From contig NC_059474.1 in the NCBI RefSeq assembly GCF_018139145.2, forward strand, positions 45,526,344 through 45,590,343: 64,000 nucleotides of DNA, read 5' to 3'. Source of the DNA: Gymnogyps californianus (Eukaryota > Chordata > Aves > Accipitriformes > Cathartidae). Below, one piece after another: positions 1-12,500 of the stretch; the stretch's first letter is position 1, and the number at the start of each line of letters is the position of its first letter. A program made the translations under genes and the position numbers. A model generated the notes under the pieces. The model was not told where the DNA came from, did no database searches, and worked only from the letters and a program-made list of their open reading frames with translations.

Positions 1-8
1 TATTTAAG
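1..8 (+). promoter_or_regulatory. LTR TATA-like box (copy 1)
   Basis: TATTTAAG followed by AAGGGGAAAA is shared with 40323-40330 in the second copy of the same LTR. It sits where a U3 TATA box is expected. Activity is not implied. Confidence 0.4.
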
Positions 9-626
9 AAGGGGAAAAAGACTGCTGAAAAACAGGCAGTGGAGAGAGGGGAGGGAGTGAAAGAGCCATGCAGACACTGAGGTCAGTGCAGAAGGCGAGG
101 GAGGAGGTGTGCTGGAGCAGAGATTCCCTTGCAGCCTGTGGTGAGACAGCAGGCTGTGCCCCTGCAGCCCATGGAGGTCAACGGTGGAACAGAGATTCCC
201 CTGCAGCCCGTGGAGGACCCCGTGCTGGAGCAGGTGGCTGGGCCCAGAGAAGGCCGTGACTCCATGGGAAAGCCCACGCTGGAGCAGTTTGTGGAGGGCT
301 GCAGCCCGTGGAAAGGACTCGTGTTGGAGAAGCTCGTGGAGGGCTGACCCCTGTGAGAGGGACCCCATGCTGGAGCAGGGGAAGAGTGTGAGGAGTCCTC
401 CCCCTGAGGAGGAAGGAGCGGCAGAGACAATGTGGGACGAACTGACCACAACCCCCATTCCCCATCCCCCTGCACCACTCGGGGGCAGGAAGGAGGTAGA
501 GGAATCGGGAGCAAAGCTGAGCCCAGGAAGAAGGGAGAGGTGGGGTGAAGGTGTGTTTTTAAGATATGGTTCTATTTCTCGTTATCCTACTCTGATTTGA
601 TTGGTAACAAATTAAATTGACTTCCT
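1..626 (+). mobile_element. ERV LTR, family A, partial copy 1
   Basis: This is a GC-rich block that aligns closely, almost base for base over long stretches, with 40323-41030, so both are copies of one LTR family. The window edge cuts it at a TATA-like TATTTAAG (1-8), so the U3 part is not visible. It holds repeated modules built on 'CTGCAGCCCGTGGAG' and 'GCTGGAGCAG' (about 105-390), then the stretch around AAGATATGGTTCTATTTCTC (560-579) that is also in the other copy. Similarity stops near 626, about 185 bp before the 3' end of the copy at 41212. Compared with that copy it also lacks a purine-rich expansion of roughly 90 bp after the TATA box. The 63-143 aa open frames inside it, on both strands, come from GC-rich repeats and are not genes. 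Assignment to an avian ERVL-like family is from memory; membership of an LTR family is firm because of the second copy. Confidence 0.85.
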
Positions 627-1847
627 GTTAGTCTGTGGTGTCCAGCTGCCAAAATATGTAAGCTTTTAAGGCTGTCTGTAGCATTTCCTTTTCCTCCATA
701 GAGTTCAGGTGAAAACAAAGACAGCAAACCAAATTATCTACAGAATATACTTTTGAGAATTTCAGTATTTTTAAATTCCTCAGATAGAGGAGGGGATGGC
801 AGTACTGCACATTCAATCAAGTCATCTTTATGTTCTCTCGCACTTTAATCCAGGCTGAAGACATGGCAGTTACCAGTGGGTTAAAGCTTTCTAAAAACCA
901 CAGGCTAAAATAATAACAGTTGGGAAGAAATTCTACTTTGTCAAGTGAAAAATGCCATCCAATACCATTCGTTATTAAAATCAGTGCATAATTCAGTCTT
1001 GTTCCTTTTAGTTCTTTTTATGAAAAGAAGAAAAAAAAAATCTTTTAGGCCTAATTTGTTTCCATGATCCACATCTGTGCACTTGGAGTACATTCTTCCT
1101 CATAATAGCAGCTGATGAGACAACTGATGTTTACTCTAAACAGGGCTGGAAATTTAAAAAAAAAAAAAATTAGATGATTTTTTCCCCTTACCCTAAATTT
1201 CACATGCTCAAGAAGGCTGTTAAGTACTTCTTTGCCTAAAGCAATAGCTACTCGACATTAAGAAAGTGTGAAAGTTGTATTTATAATCAAGAGCTAAGAG
1301 TGCAGGAACGTGTGGTTTGGATATGTGTGAAGAATGGCCCAGGCCCTTGAAATTTATTGAAGGGCTTGCTACAGATTGAAAAGCATATCTTTCCTTACCT
1401 CCTCACTCTTTCTGGTACACCTTTGCTTTCTAACCTCTCTTTTGCATCTATCCTAGTGCAATTTCTGAAGAATATCAGCTTTTCAAATGTACTTTGCTGA
1501 CCCTTAAGGAAGGCAGTGTCTTTTTTTTTTTATGTTAAGGACCTAGGGACCACCTCACCCAAAAGTTCCACTCTGTGGGGTTCCCCCTCTTCTGTCTTTA
1601 GTGGAATATAGCTGCGGCCAAAAGCATGGAAAAGGCATTTTTTGGTAATTGTGGCCTGCCCTTTCACATAATAGGTGGCTGGCAGTGTAAAACAGTGGCG
1701 TATGCAAAAAGTACAGCATCAATTCCACTTAGGTTTTTGGGTATTTGTTGGGGCCATTCTCAAATTTTCACTGGCCAGCCACAGCTCTTCACCTATCCAC
1801 CCTGTTTTGTTAAGCCTGTTTGAGACATCTGTACCCATTTTGGTTGC
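627..1847. other. Unique AT-rich DNA
   Basis: I see no gene or recognisable repeat. There are A-runs near 1029 and 1157 and a T-run near 1521. The short open frames (at most 66 aa) look like chance frames. Confidence 0.6.
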
Positions 1848-1852
1848 ACTGT
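1848..1852. repeat. Target-site duplication, left (ACTGT)
   Basis: ACTGT directly precedes the LTR start TGTCC and is repeated perfectly at 2277-2281. Confidence 0.9.
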
Positions 1853-1957
1853 TGTCCTGGGTTCGGCTGGGATAGGGTTAATTTTCACAAGAAGCTGGGA
1901 GGGGGCACGGCCAGGGCGGCTGACTTGAGCCAGCCGAGGGGATATTGGATACCATAC

Positions 1958-1965
1958 TGACGTCA
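1958..1965 (+). promoter_or_regulatory. CRE-like palindrome in LTR U3
   Basis: TGACGTCA is the full 8-bp palindromic CREB/ATF consensus. It lies 7 bp upstream of the LTR TATA box. In the related LTR at 24505-25086 the same place reads ATGACATC on the minus strand, so that copy has lost the perfect palindrome. Confidence 0.65.
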
Positions 1966-1972
1966 TGCTCAG

Positions 1973-1979
1973 TATAAAA
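1973..1979 (+). promoter_or_regulatory. TATA box of solo LTR
   Basis: TATAAAA lies between the CRE-like site and the ATTAAA signal about 157 bp downstream, the usual order in an LTR. Confidence 0.6.
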
Positions 1980-2135
1980 CTGGCGGAGCTGGCGGATGGG
2001 AGGGGAATCGCGGCTCGGGAACGGGCTGAGCATAGCGTGTCGGGTGGTGAGCAGTTGCATTGTGCAACACTCGCTGTATACATTCTTTTATTAGTATTAT
2101 TGTTGTTATTGTTTCTTCTTTCCTTGTGTTGTCCT

Positions 2136-2141
2136 ATTAAA
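2136..2141 (+). terminator. Polyadenylation signal of solo LTR (ATTAAA)
   Basis: ATTAAA within CCTATTAAACTG is followed by a GT/T-rich stretch. The minus-strand LTR has the same signal in the matching place (24627-24632). Confidence 0.6.
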
Positions 2142-2276
2142 CTGTTCTTATCTCAGCCCACGAGGCTTTACCTTTTTCTTTCGATTCTCCTCCCCATCCC
2201 AGCGGGCGGGGCGGGGGGAAGGAGTGGGTGAGTGGCCGGGTGGTGCTTTGTTGCCGGCTGGGCCTAAACCACGACA

Positions 2277-2281
2277 ACTGT
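2277..2281. repeat. Target-site duplication, right (ACTGT)
   Basis: ACTGT directly follows the LTR end ACGACA and matches 1848-1852. Confidence 0.9.
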
Positions 2282-3478
2282 AAATAGAGGGGACTGCGGA
2301 TGGGTTTTTTTCCTTGAGTTGTTGTTATGGAAACAGGCATTTTTGCCTTCCTGAGAAGTCAGAAAAGAAACAATGTAGTACCTTGCTGTTCTTCCTAGTG
2401 CCAGGTGAGAAATGAATCTGCTGTCTCCTTGAATCTATTTGAGGAGATTTGTATCCATCCATAATTCCATCTGTTTACTGTATAATAAAGTAGAGAAGGA
2501 TTTGCAACAGTGCTGCTGAAGGTGGAAGAAGGAGCACCTACACCACATTTCCCACCCTGGTTGGTTACACTGTAAGGCAGGGTAGGAGCTAAAACTTTGT
2601 CACATCACACTGTCATACTCATTTTCATTAATAAATCCGGGGACAGCTAGGATGGCCTGGTGATGTGCCAAGTAGCCAGGGACTCCAAAGGAAAGAAAGA
2701 CTTTTGAACATAGCAGTCATCCGAGGACGAAAAACAGGAATTAAAAGTTAGCACAGCACTGGAGGAAGGGACTCTGCCAGCTGAGAATCACCTCACCTGT
2801 ATGAGCTGAATGTGGGAAGGTCTGCTTAATCCTGTGAAGAATCTGTTTGCGACACAATAGTCATGTAGTGTTTACTGACTACGCGGTGGAAATTCCTAAA
2901 TGCTCGAGGAGGTTTGAGCTCTGCAACTATTAAGAGTTTCATGAGAAAAGTCAAAGTAATTCTTGTTAGCCAGGGTATACTCTGATTTAGATAGTTTAGT
3001 GTGTTCATACAAGCTGAGCAAGTATGTTTTCCATCATTCATTGTCGAACCTCTTGGGAACAATTCGTGTTGCTCAGTGTTCTTCTGAAGATCAGTTTGTT
3101 GGAGGATTGACCTTTTGCTTAATCTTCTCTGGTTTGCTTTGGTGCTTTCCATTGTGTAGGCACTTTTTTGCACCTGCTAAGCCTTTGTTGTCACTGCCTT
3201 TTCATGTAGTCCTGGTGTGAATCTTGAAGTTATGATGGCTTTGGGACAGAGGTGAATGCTGTCCCTGTGGATGTTCATTCCACTGAAGATCATATTCTAT
3301 TCAGGCTAAAGACATTTTTCCTTTTTTTTTTTTAATATTATAATCCTTAATTTTTGCGGTGGAGAGGGAGTAGAAGCTGGTGATTTTTACTGTTACCATT
3401 TGAAATTACCTTTTTTTAATATTCATGTAAAAGACAGCAATTTTTTTATAAATTATCAAAATAGAGCTTGAACTGATT

Positions 3479-3524
3479 CACAGAATGTATGGCATCCATT
3501 TCACAGAATGTATGGCATCCATTT
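3479..3524. repeat. Perfect 23-bp tandem duplication
   Basis: Two identical 23-bp units, 3479-3501 and 3502-3524, each beginning CACAGAATGTATGGC. The lack of any mismatch suggests a recent duplication. Confidence 0.9.
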
Positions 3525-6500
3525 TTACATAAAATAATTTCTAAAAATACCTATCTTATCCTGGAAAACCTGCTTGGCTAAATATTGAAATGAAATGTAG
3601 CAGCTGCTACAAACAGATATTCCCCCCCGCACCAAACAGTGAGGCTAGAATTTGACTATTCAATCATTCAGGGAGAAACTGAACAGAAGCACAGTGACAG
3701 TTTAATTTTTAAAAGCTGCCATGCCTTTCCAGGTAGCACAATTGGACACTATTTAAGTTAGGGAGCTTTAGGAAGCTTAAACCTGACAGATATGCAAATT
3801 CAGTAAATCAGCAAAAGCTTTTTCATCTTGGATTTCGTGTCTAGATGGGTTGCCTTCAGCCAAAGGCTGAAAAATACTGTATTTGTTTTCCTTTATTTTT
3901 CCTTCCCTTCCTTTCCTATTTTATTTAATTTTACACTGCAGCCTCTACAGCATATTAGCTTCAGTAAAAAGAGAGTAAGATAGATTTTGTTTTCAGTGAC
4001 TTTTCAGTTGGCATTTTCATTTAGTATAGCTCACCAGGAGGTTCATGTTTCTTTCACAAAATTACATGAAAAGGTTAGACAATTCAGCCATTGAAATAGT
4101 GACTTTAAAACCTCAAAACATGTCAAATCCTTTTCTTAACAAAAGAAACAAGTGGATTATATGATGTTTTCCCTGAATCCCACAGTTACTTATCAATAGA
4201 ATAGGAAGATATTCAACCGTGAATATTGTAAAGAAATTAAACATTTTTAACGTAAATCTTTTTTTTTTTCTTTGTCTCTAGCACTTGCAGATAACTTCTT
4301 TGTAAAGTACATTTAATTTTGCTTTAAGAAGCCAGAAAGATGCTGGTAAAAACTGTGGAAGGACTATTCAAAGAACAGAGACAAATAAAATTTTAATCAT
4401 CCAAGTGTTATGTAATTAGAACTAATTGACATTTCAACAGCATCCATGTGGAAGTATAGCTCTCAATTTTTGTGAAGGAATATACTAACTAAATAACACC
4501 CAATAACATGTTCACAGAACGTTCATTATTCCTTTGGATACATACTGACTGATCTAATGAAAAAAAAGTGCGAATATTGTTAATATTTTGCAAATCTGAA
4601 AAAGTAGAATTATACCCTCTCTGTTCTAATATTTTCTGTTTGCTTACTTAACGCTAGTTGAAGAGGAGCCCATATTTTCTGTTGTTTATATCCCCAACAG
4701 GAAAGAAGATTCATGTGTTTGGGTGCTATGTCTTCATTTAATGAAGGTAGAATTAATGGAGACCTGAATGCTACCAAACCTGGCCTAATTTTACTCTTGC
4801 TTCCTAACCTTTCCCTTCCCTCCCCTGCTTCCCACTACTTTTTGTGACCAAAACCAATTCAGCTACAGTAGAAAAACACGCACAGTTGTAACACTGCTTA
4901 TCCACCTCTCCAGTCATTTCACATTATAACTTTGCCATGGCCCTTACTTTGCTGATGCAGTTGTGCCAATCCTTGCTGCTTCTACAAAGGGATGGGTAAA
5001 ATGCCATTCCTTCTGCTTGCCCAGGGAAGTCTACATGATAATTTGATTATAAAATACATTCTTTGCACGCTAGAAGAAAGAAGCATGGCAAAGCTGTTTG
5101 CACAAACTCATTTGTGATTCCTTGATTAGAAGTACTTATTCAATAACAGGCTGACAAAGGCTCCCGAGCAGTCATGTTTGGTGAAAGAGAGAGAATGTTG
5201 TGCTAAGAAACAGGATGTAATTATTCTACACTCCAGTTTGCTGGGGACTATGAACGCACCGTTCTTCGCAGAGGCTCTGCTCTGAGTGACTTTTAATGTG
5301 CAGCACAAAATCAGTATTTGTTTAGGCAGACATGATCTGGATATATATACCTAGAGCTGGAACCCTTGGAAGAGAGAGATCAGCTTTATTTGGTTGCTAC
5401 AGAAAAACATGGTGGGAGTTTTCTGAATGGAGGTTCCCCACTTCCAGTACAGACTATTTCAAGCACTCCATGTTTTATGGACTTTGCCTCCAAATAATTA
5501 AGATGTTAATCATTATCTTGATTGTCCTTCTGTCTCTTCCACTGCTGCCTCATCTTGCTGGTATTAGACTGTATATCCTTTAAGACTTGATGTTTAGCAG
5601 TTACTGGTTCACAGCATAACATATGCGCTTTGAGGATAAGAACTCTAAAAGCTTTTGTAATTGCCTAAGTGTAAGAGAAAAAAAAAAAGTCCTTTGCTTT
5701 TAGCTATTATCAGAACTCCTCTATGTTGAAAGCGTCAGTGAAAGATGATTTGACATATTCTTCCCTACAGGGAGAATATGAATATGTAATGTTTGCCTTC
5801 TCAGGCTCACAGATATGTGCCATGTCTGCTGGCTTTCCACTAGGACATGAACCATTTCCCATCTGGAAGTCATTAATATGGCACTGTACTGGTGTTATGG
5901 AAGTCCAGTGCAAAGGCAGGCTTTATTAGTGCTACCACTTTCTTACTACTACTGCTGTCTGCTGATGTGGCTAAATGGCTTCTTGGCTCATGCGTCTGTG
6001 CAACGGCGTATCAGCAATAACCATAAAGAAATGCTCACCACTAGTCTCACTTCTATGACAAATGCAGTAAAGCATGGGATAGCACTGCTGTATTTTCATA
6101 TTTTGTCTTGTGTTTTCATTATTTATTTGAAAGTGGGGTTGTGGTATTTGTATGTGATTTCAAGATATATCTTCATGAATAAATGATAAATCTGGAACAT
6201 GGAACTGCTGAACTTAATCAACTATTTATAGATGGAGTATTATAACTCATGTTTTTCTTTCAAACTGACCATCTTTGAAGTGTGCATAGATATAAACTCT
6301 CCCACCAGACTTCTTTTCATTTAGCAACTATGTATATATGGAGCCAAGCACAATGTGCTTAAATTAAAATAAAAGTAACATGGACAGTTTTCAGCAATTC
6401 TCTTTCATTGCCATCTATTTTCAAATACTGTATTGTTTCATTTTTGTCATGGTATACCTTATTATGTTTAGCATTTACATCTTATCCGGAACTTTATTGG

Positions 6501-9500
6501 CCAAGATTTCCAAGAATTGCTCTTTTGCCTAGATGTGAAATGGGAGTTTCATCCAAAAAATCAGCGTGTGGTCAGGCCGTAATCTACTTTTCAAATGTAG
6601 CACAAAATTACAGTTTCCTCTGATACTGAGGGTGACAAACAGGAACTGTGTAGAGGGCTGTTGATTAAATTGAACAGGTCGTGTGCCAGCACAGGAGGAT
6701 GTTCCCAAAGCTTTACTAATAACAGAACTGTTGGGCTAACAGCAGGCTAATTTGGAGAAGAAACTGCCATGTTTTTTAGGTGGTAATTTTTTTATTCTGT
6801 TCATAGCGCACTGTTGTCCACCAGGTTAACCCATGCATCTCAATTAGCTGAGAAGCATAATAATAGTACTCAATAATTCAGTAATCTTTGAAGCTTTTGT
6901 GCAGTGGCCAGCCATGTTGATTGATTTGCAGAGGTAGAATCTTTTACTATGACTTGATGCACATAACTTTTGTTTCTGTTAAGGAACATTAAGAAATGGC
7001 TTAGATTTGTAGCTGATGTCTGTAGCTGTTAGCAGACCAAGTGATTGACAATGTCATCTAATCCCTTTCGGCCTGATTCTGTGATACGGATATAGTTGGG
7101 AATGAGATGCATGGAAAAGCAGAAAGGAAATTTTTAAAATATATGAGCATGCAATTAGAATAACAATTTCTCTGTTGCAAAATGCATTAAGAATATGCCT
7201 GCTTTGCAGTGCTTGCAAGCAGCTGCAACTAAAATAATCAAAGTTGTTGTGTCAGATAATTTCATGCTAATATGGTGTCCTATTGCCTTTTCTAAGCACA
7301 GAGTAGGAAATGGCACAGTAAAGCATCCTTGTGTGATATACCCAGAGTTTTTAGGACCCTTCGCAGTGTTTGTCTGAATTATGCTGAATAATTCATGGTA
7401 AGCTAATTAGTTAATTAGTGTTCCATTCCAGTGGAACTTGCACTATCTCCGAATTTGGTTTTCTGTCTTTTTGCTGTCACATTACATTCTGAAAAAATGA
7501 CAATACAAGTCCTATCTCTTGCATCTAAATTATTTCTCTACAGCATTTTTCTCAGTTTACAAAAAATATTTTGTCCACTATCTGTCCTAATTTTGTAAGT
7601 GTCTTGTTTTATTTTGTATCTGCCCCTGCATCTGTAACAAAAATTCTGCACGTGAAATGCAGTGAAATGTATCCTAGCAATGTAGGCTTCACAGTGCTGA
7701 GAGGGGTAGCTAGGGTAGAAGCCAGTGCAGGAATACAGGGGTATAAGCGGTATAAACTGATGCTGTTACTCTGTATTACGGCGCTATAAAGGCACCTGAA
7801 TGGGACACTCAGCTGGAGCTGATGACAATACCTTAAGCTGTGTGCTCTTAAGCTTCCCTGATTTTAAGCAAGTTCTAGCATTTACAGTTTTCTGAAGCAC
7901 TCTGACACCCCATTTAAACTATTACCACAGAAGCAGAGCTCAGTGGCTCCCTATTTTTAGGGCCAGGGATAAAGCTTAGCTGGTATACATGAGCTTTGTA
8001 AGATTCCAAACAAAGCACCATATTTATGGGTATGCACAGGATGACATGAGCACATGTACTTTCCATGCCTCACTTTTTCCTTGCTGTTCTTCAGGCATGT
8101 ACCAAAGCCTTTTGTATTTTGGGTTTTACTGTTATTGTGGTTTTTTTCTGGATTACTCCTCTCCTCCTTCCATTTAGAACCTGAAATTTTTCTCCTCAAA
8201 ATTTCAAAATACAGCAATGTTTTTTTCGTAACTTCTACTCCCTTGCTTTGCTGCTTTTTCTTTGGGAAAAATATTTTTCAGAATTAAAGACAAAAACATA
8301 AGAGACAAAAATACTGGTTTACTCTACAAAATAGCCAAGTCTTTGTCTGTGGGGACATCCGTTAGATTACATGATCACCAAGGTCTAGCAGTCCTCTACT
8401 GTAATCTTGAATTTTATCATCGCTTGTGTCTTCACATTGAGTTGGAAAGGGAGAACAACAAGGAATGGAGATAATCTATGGATTAGAATTTTTTTTTTTT
8501 TTAATTTTAAAATAATACTTAAAGGTGTTTTATTTCCACAGATTCAAAATCTCAAAAAGAAACTAAAAATTTTAAAATTAGCTATCCCTGATTTTGAAGT
8601 AAATATGATAGGAATTAAGTACACATGACCACCACATTGCATTACTGTGTAAGAAGTGAAAGATCATTGCATAATGAAGGGCATGATCATTTTGCATGCT
8701 CAAGATCAAGGTCCATGATTCAGCATCTCTTGAACTCCCTCCCTTGTCATGTCCAGTTTTGTACTGTCAGACATGTTTCAGCTGGAGGGTGGCAACTCCA
8801 AGCTGACACAACAAGACAGGAGATTCTTTTGGTGCCCCTCTTCAGCTGCTTTATTCAGCTGCAAAAATAAAGAGTTTTTGTTGTTACAGAAAGGCTGTCC
8901 ATAATCCAGAAATTACCAGTACCACTTTAGGCTAACAACTAAAGCTAAGCTCTTGAACCTTTCCTCCCAAATATCTGGGAAGTGGTCACATAGTCATACA
9001 CAGAGCCTTTACAAAGTTACTGAGCTGTGGTCTCTGTGAGTGCTCCTCTACTTAGGTAAAGTGGAATGGTCTGTCTTAAACCACTAGTGGGTGAAGGCTA
9101 CCCAGGGTCTGGAAAGAGTAGAGACTGCTTGCTCACCTGACCACCACATCTGAAATACAGGGTGAAAGCCGGTGACCGGTAGTAAGGCTCAACTGCTTCT
9201 GTATTCTCTGTCTGACTTTTTGTCAGTGATCCCCTGCCTTGCTACTGGGTTTAAACAAAAGTCTCTGAATTTGCTACGTAGAAGAAATGATAAAACCCTG
9301 TAGGCAAAAAAAGAAAAAGACAAATTTCAGAAAGCTGTCTTTTTGCTCTTCTAGGTTACCAACTCCTCATATACCCAACCAGGAGGCAGTGTTCTTGCAA
9401 CAGTAGCTGATCAGGCATGAAGTGGGCGCAAAATCTTTGCACACAAGGCAATGATAGAAGAAAGATATCTCTTTAGAGCGGACAGCAGAGCAAGGGGTGG

Positions 9501-12500
9501 GAATTTTATCAGTTCCCCAAACCACCCTGAGTCTCAAACTAAGAATGGTTCCAGGAAACAGCAGAAATGAGGAATATCACATAGATTACAATATGTAAGA
9601 TGTGCAGGATTCACACTCCTTTTCTGGGCCTGCACGTTTCCCACCATAACTTGCCACAGCACAGGAAGAGGCAGGGATTGCATGTGAAGAGAGAGTTGCT
9701 CCCAATTGATGGTTATTTTGGAAGTTCTTGTAAAGAACTATGAGTGTGTGGCTGTTATTGCCTTTAGCAGGTGTGACTAATAACAGGAAAATACGCTATC
9801 AGATGAACAACTTCTTTCCCTGATAGTCATTATGTCTTTTTACATGCTTGTATCATTGGCCAAAAAAAATAAGGTAACTATGGAAACACAGAAACATCAC
9901 CCAGTGTTTTCTTCGCTCATGTTTATTTTTAACACTATTGAATCTAGTGAATGTTGCTTCACAGGTTGAAAAAGATTTTTCTGAATGTCCTTTCTTATTG
10001 TGTAAAAGGTGCAAATGGGGTTTGACATAAACGTTCAGCCAGATTTGATTTAAAACACTTCTTGCTAAGGATATGTAAGGAACACAAGATATTCCTATTG
10101 CATGAAATTTTTGCCAACCTTTGTGAAAGTTCAATCTCTCTCTCAAATTTTTGTGAACTGAATTAGTGGCAGCTCAGTTCCTGAAATGAGGAAAAGATGG
10201 TCATGGACCTCAGTATGAGAAACACTAGCTTAGGGTTTTCGAGTACTTGAGTGCATGCTATTGCAGTCTTACATAGACAATCACAATTTTTGAAAGTACC
10301 AACAACTGAAGTTTGTAAGAACTGCTTGATTTCCATACCTTGAGAGTTATAGTTGCATACTTAGGTTCCTAAATATTGATTTAGGAGTTGAACATTAGAA
10401 ATCAATCTTGTATGTCTTTGCCAGCTGCTTCTAAACACATTCTATGAAGAAAGGTGTCCATCTTTTTATCGGGCTGTGTAAGTTCATGCTGTTGGTGAAA
10501 AGCAGAGGTGTTATTGAAATGCCATTGTTCTTAGATTGATATTAGCACATAAATAGTGATCAATGCCATCAGTAAAAGTGAAGGCATAATTTTAAAAAGG
10601 GCAAACATTTTCTAGCTCTATCACTGTAATGAGCTGAAATTTTCCTCCTTCCCTTTCCCTCTTCTCCTCTCCTTTTTTCCCTACCCTCCCAAATTTTCAC
10701 AACAGCAGTAAATTTCATTTCAGTGGTAGCCTACATATAATTTGAATCCAGTAGAATTTTGTAAGCCAAAGTTGACAGAATGGGGACACCCATTTAGAGG
10801 AAAAAAAAGAAGACATAAGACATACACCACTTCTTCCCCCCCCCTTAAAAACATTGCAGCATTGCTATTTGAAATCAAAGTAGCTGATATGTTGCATGTG
10901 CATATGCCCTGAATATGATTTCTTGTCAAAATCATCTTTCTCTAATGAACATCCATTGCAGATCTCAGACCCTCGTGTCAGTTGCATCTAAAGTAGGATC
11001 TAGTGAAATCTCTGAAAGTCTCCTGAATTCTGCTGTATGATTATTTATTTTTAGAAAAACAAACATTTTCTTTTTTTCAGACTTCCGTACCAGCTTGCCA
11101 TGCTCCTCTGTTTTGATCCTGCAATTACTCCTGTAACTTAGGTAGACTGAGCCTTTGAGGTTCTGTAGAAGAACATATACAATATCCTAAGTCACAGACC
11201 TTACAGTGTGACCAAATCTTCCTGTGTGTTGTGGGGAATACAATATCCAAAAAATCTTATCAATGGACACAACAGTAGACAAGCTGAGAACTGTATTAAA
11301 ATAATTTTCTTGAATGAACTTCCGAAATAGACCTTGGAACACAATTTGCACATGAGTAAGTGACTTATCCTTCAGTCAGAGTTCTAAAACTGGTCACTTT
11401 CCGGCGGAGACAACCAGCTCAATGACATTCAGCAGCACTCCTGCACAAGATGAGCCTTACTGCCTTGCCATAAATCATGATCATTTCTCAGTCAACATTT
11501 TCCTTCATCAGTCAACTCTTTGTCAGTTCAGCAAAAATATTGAAGACTTAATATAAGATTTCTTTAAGACAAGCTTTCTACATTGTACTTTCTACATCAA
11601 TTTCTACATTCCAATGCCATTAAGTTTTTACCTTAATGTCTTTCCAAATAGGCACCGAAATTACAAATCCTTTAACCTCTCTATAGGGAGTAATGTTGAA
11701 TTTCTAGTAAAAAAAAAATCTTATGAAGAATACTTTGCAGGAAAAAATTAACTGTAAAAAAATAAAACCCAAAATGAAATTATTTAGTGATTACATTTGA
11801 ATGACGGAGCATTTAATGGCTTAAACAGTCAATATTTTACTTGTAAAAGCAAAATATTTGTTTCTCAGATTGGAGTACTAAATCTTTTTCTACTTTATTC
11901 AATATCGCTTTTGTACTCCCTAGAGCATTTCAGTTACAACAAAACATTAAACACAGTGCTACCAATGAATAGAAGCATTTTGCTCTTATAAGCATATACA
12001 AAGAGAGATATACACAACTTATCCTCACCACATGAAATCTAACCTAATTAATAATTTATCTTTTTTCACTATAGTAATTGAGAATGACATTTTTCCATTT
12101 AAATAGTAGCACAAAACATGCTAAAGGTTAAGTCCTCTCCTGCAAAGACAGCTGAAGATTTTTGAGATTCACCTTTCTTTGGCTTTCATACTGTCTTAGG
12201 ACAAGTCAATATTTGTGAAGCTTTTTAGGAGCACCTTTAGACCAGATGGTAACTAGCCACTGTGATATCTTTTTGAGATGATGGAGAAATGACTTAAAAT
12301 CTCATCTTGCACAGTCATGCCAAAGGCTCCACGGAGCCTTTCAAATCTCTGACAAGTGGCTTTAATACCAAATAATTGATATTCTTTAAATGCTTTCTCT
12401 TAGTGTTTCCATCTGAAGCTGCTCTATTTGTGTGGACCCGCAATGTGATCATGTCTTCCACACCCACATGATCATGCTGACCATTACTACAACTGTTTTT

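Larger units (their letters stand above)
1853..2276 (+). mobile_element. Solo ERV LTR with 5-bp target duplication
   Basis: The element begins TGTCCTGGGTTCGGCTGGG and ends TAAACCACGACA, with the TG...CA termini of an LTR. It is flanked by a perfect direct repeat ACTGT at 1848-1852 and 2277-2281, as expected for a 5-bp staggered integration. In order it carries a CRE-like TGACGTCA (1958-1965), a TATA box TATAAAA (1973-1979), an ATTAAA polyadenylation signal (2136-2141) and a C/G-rich U5 tail that resembles the last part of the LTR ending at 41212. Compared with the related minus-strand LTR at 24505-25086 it is about 160 bp shorter; the missing part lies in U3 just after TTAATTTTC (near 1888). 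No internal retroviral sequence adjoins it, so it is a solo LTR produced by LTR-LTR recombination. The family is an avian ERVL-type LTR from memory; the boundaries are seen directly. Confidence 0.92.

Noticed and set aside
83..600. Overlapping 95-143 aa frames on both strands near the left edge
   Set aside because: All fall inside the LTR and arise from the same repeated GC-rich modules; none resembles a viral or host protein.
10340..10400. Phrase TTAGGTTCCTAAATATTGAT as an ancient interspersed repeat
   Set aside because: It resembles a widespread old reptile repeat, but the match is too short and diverged to support by eye.
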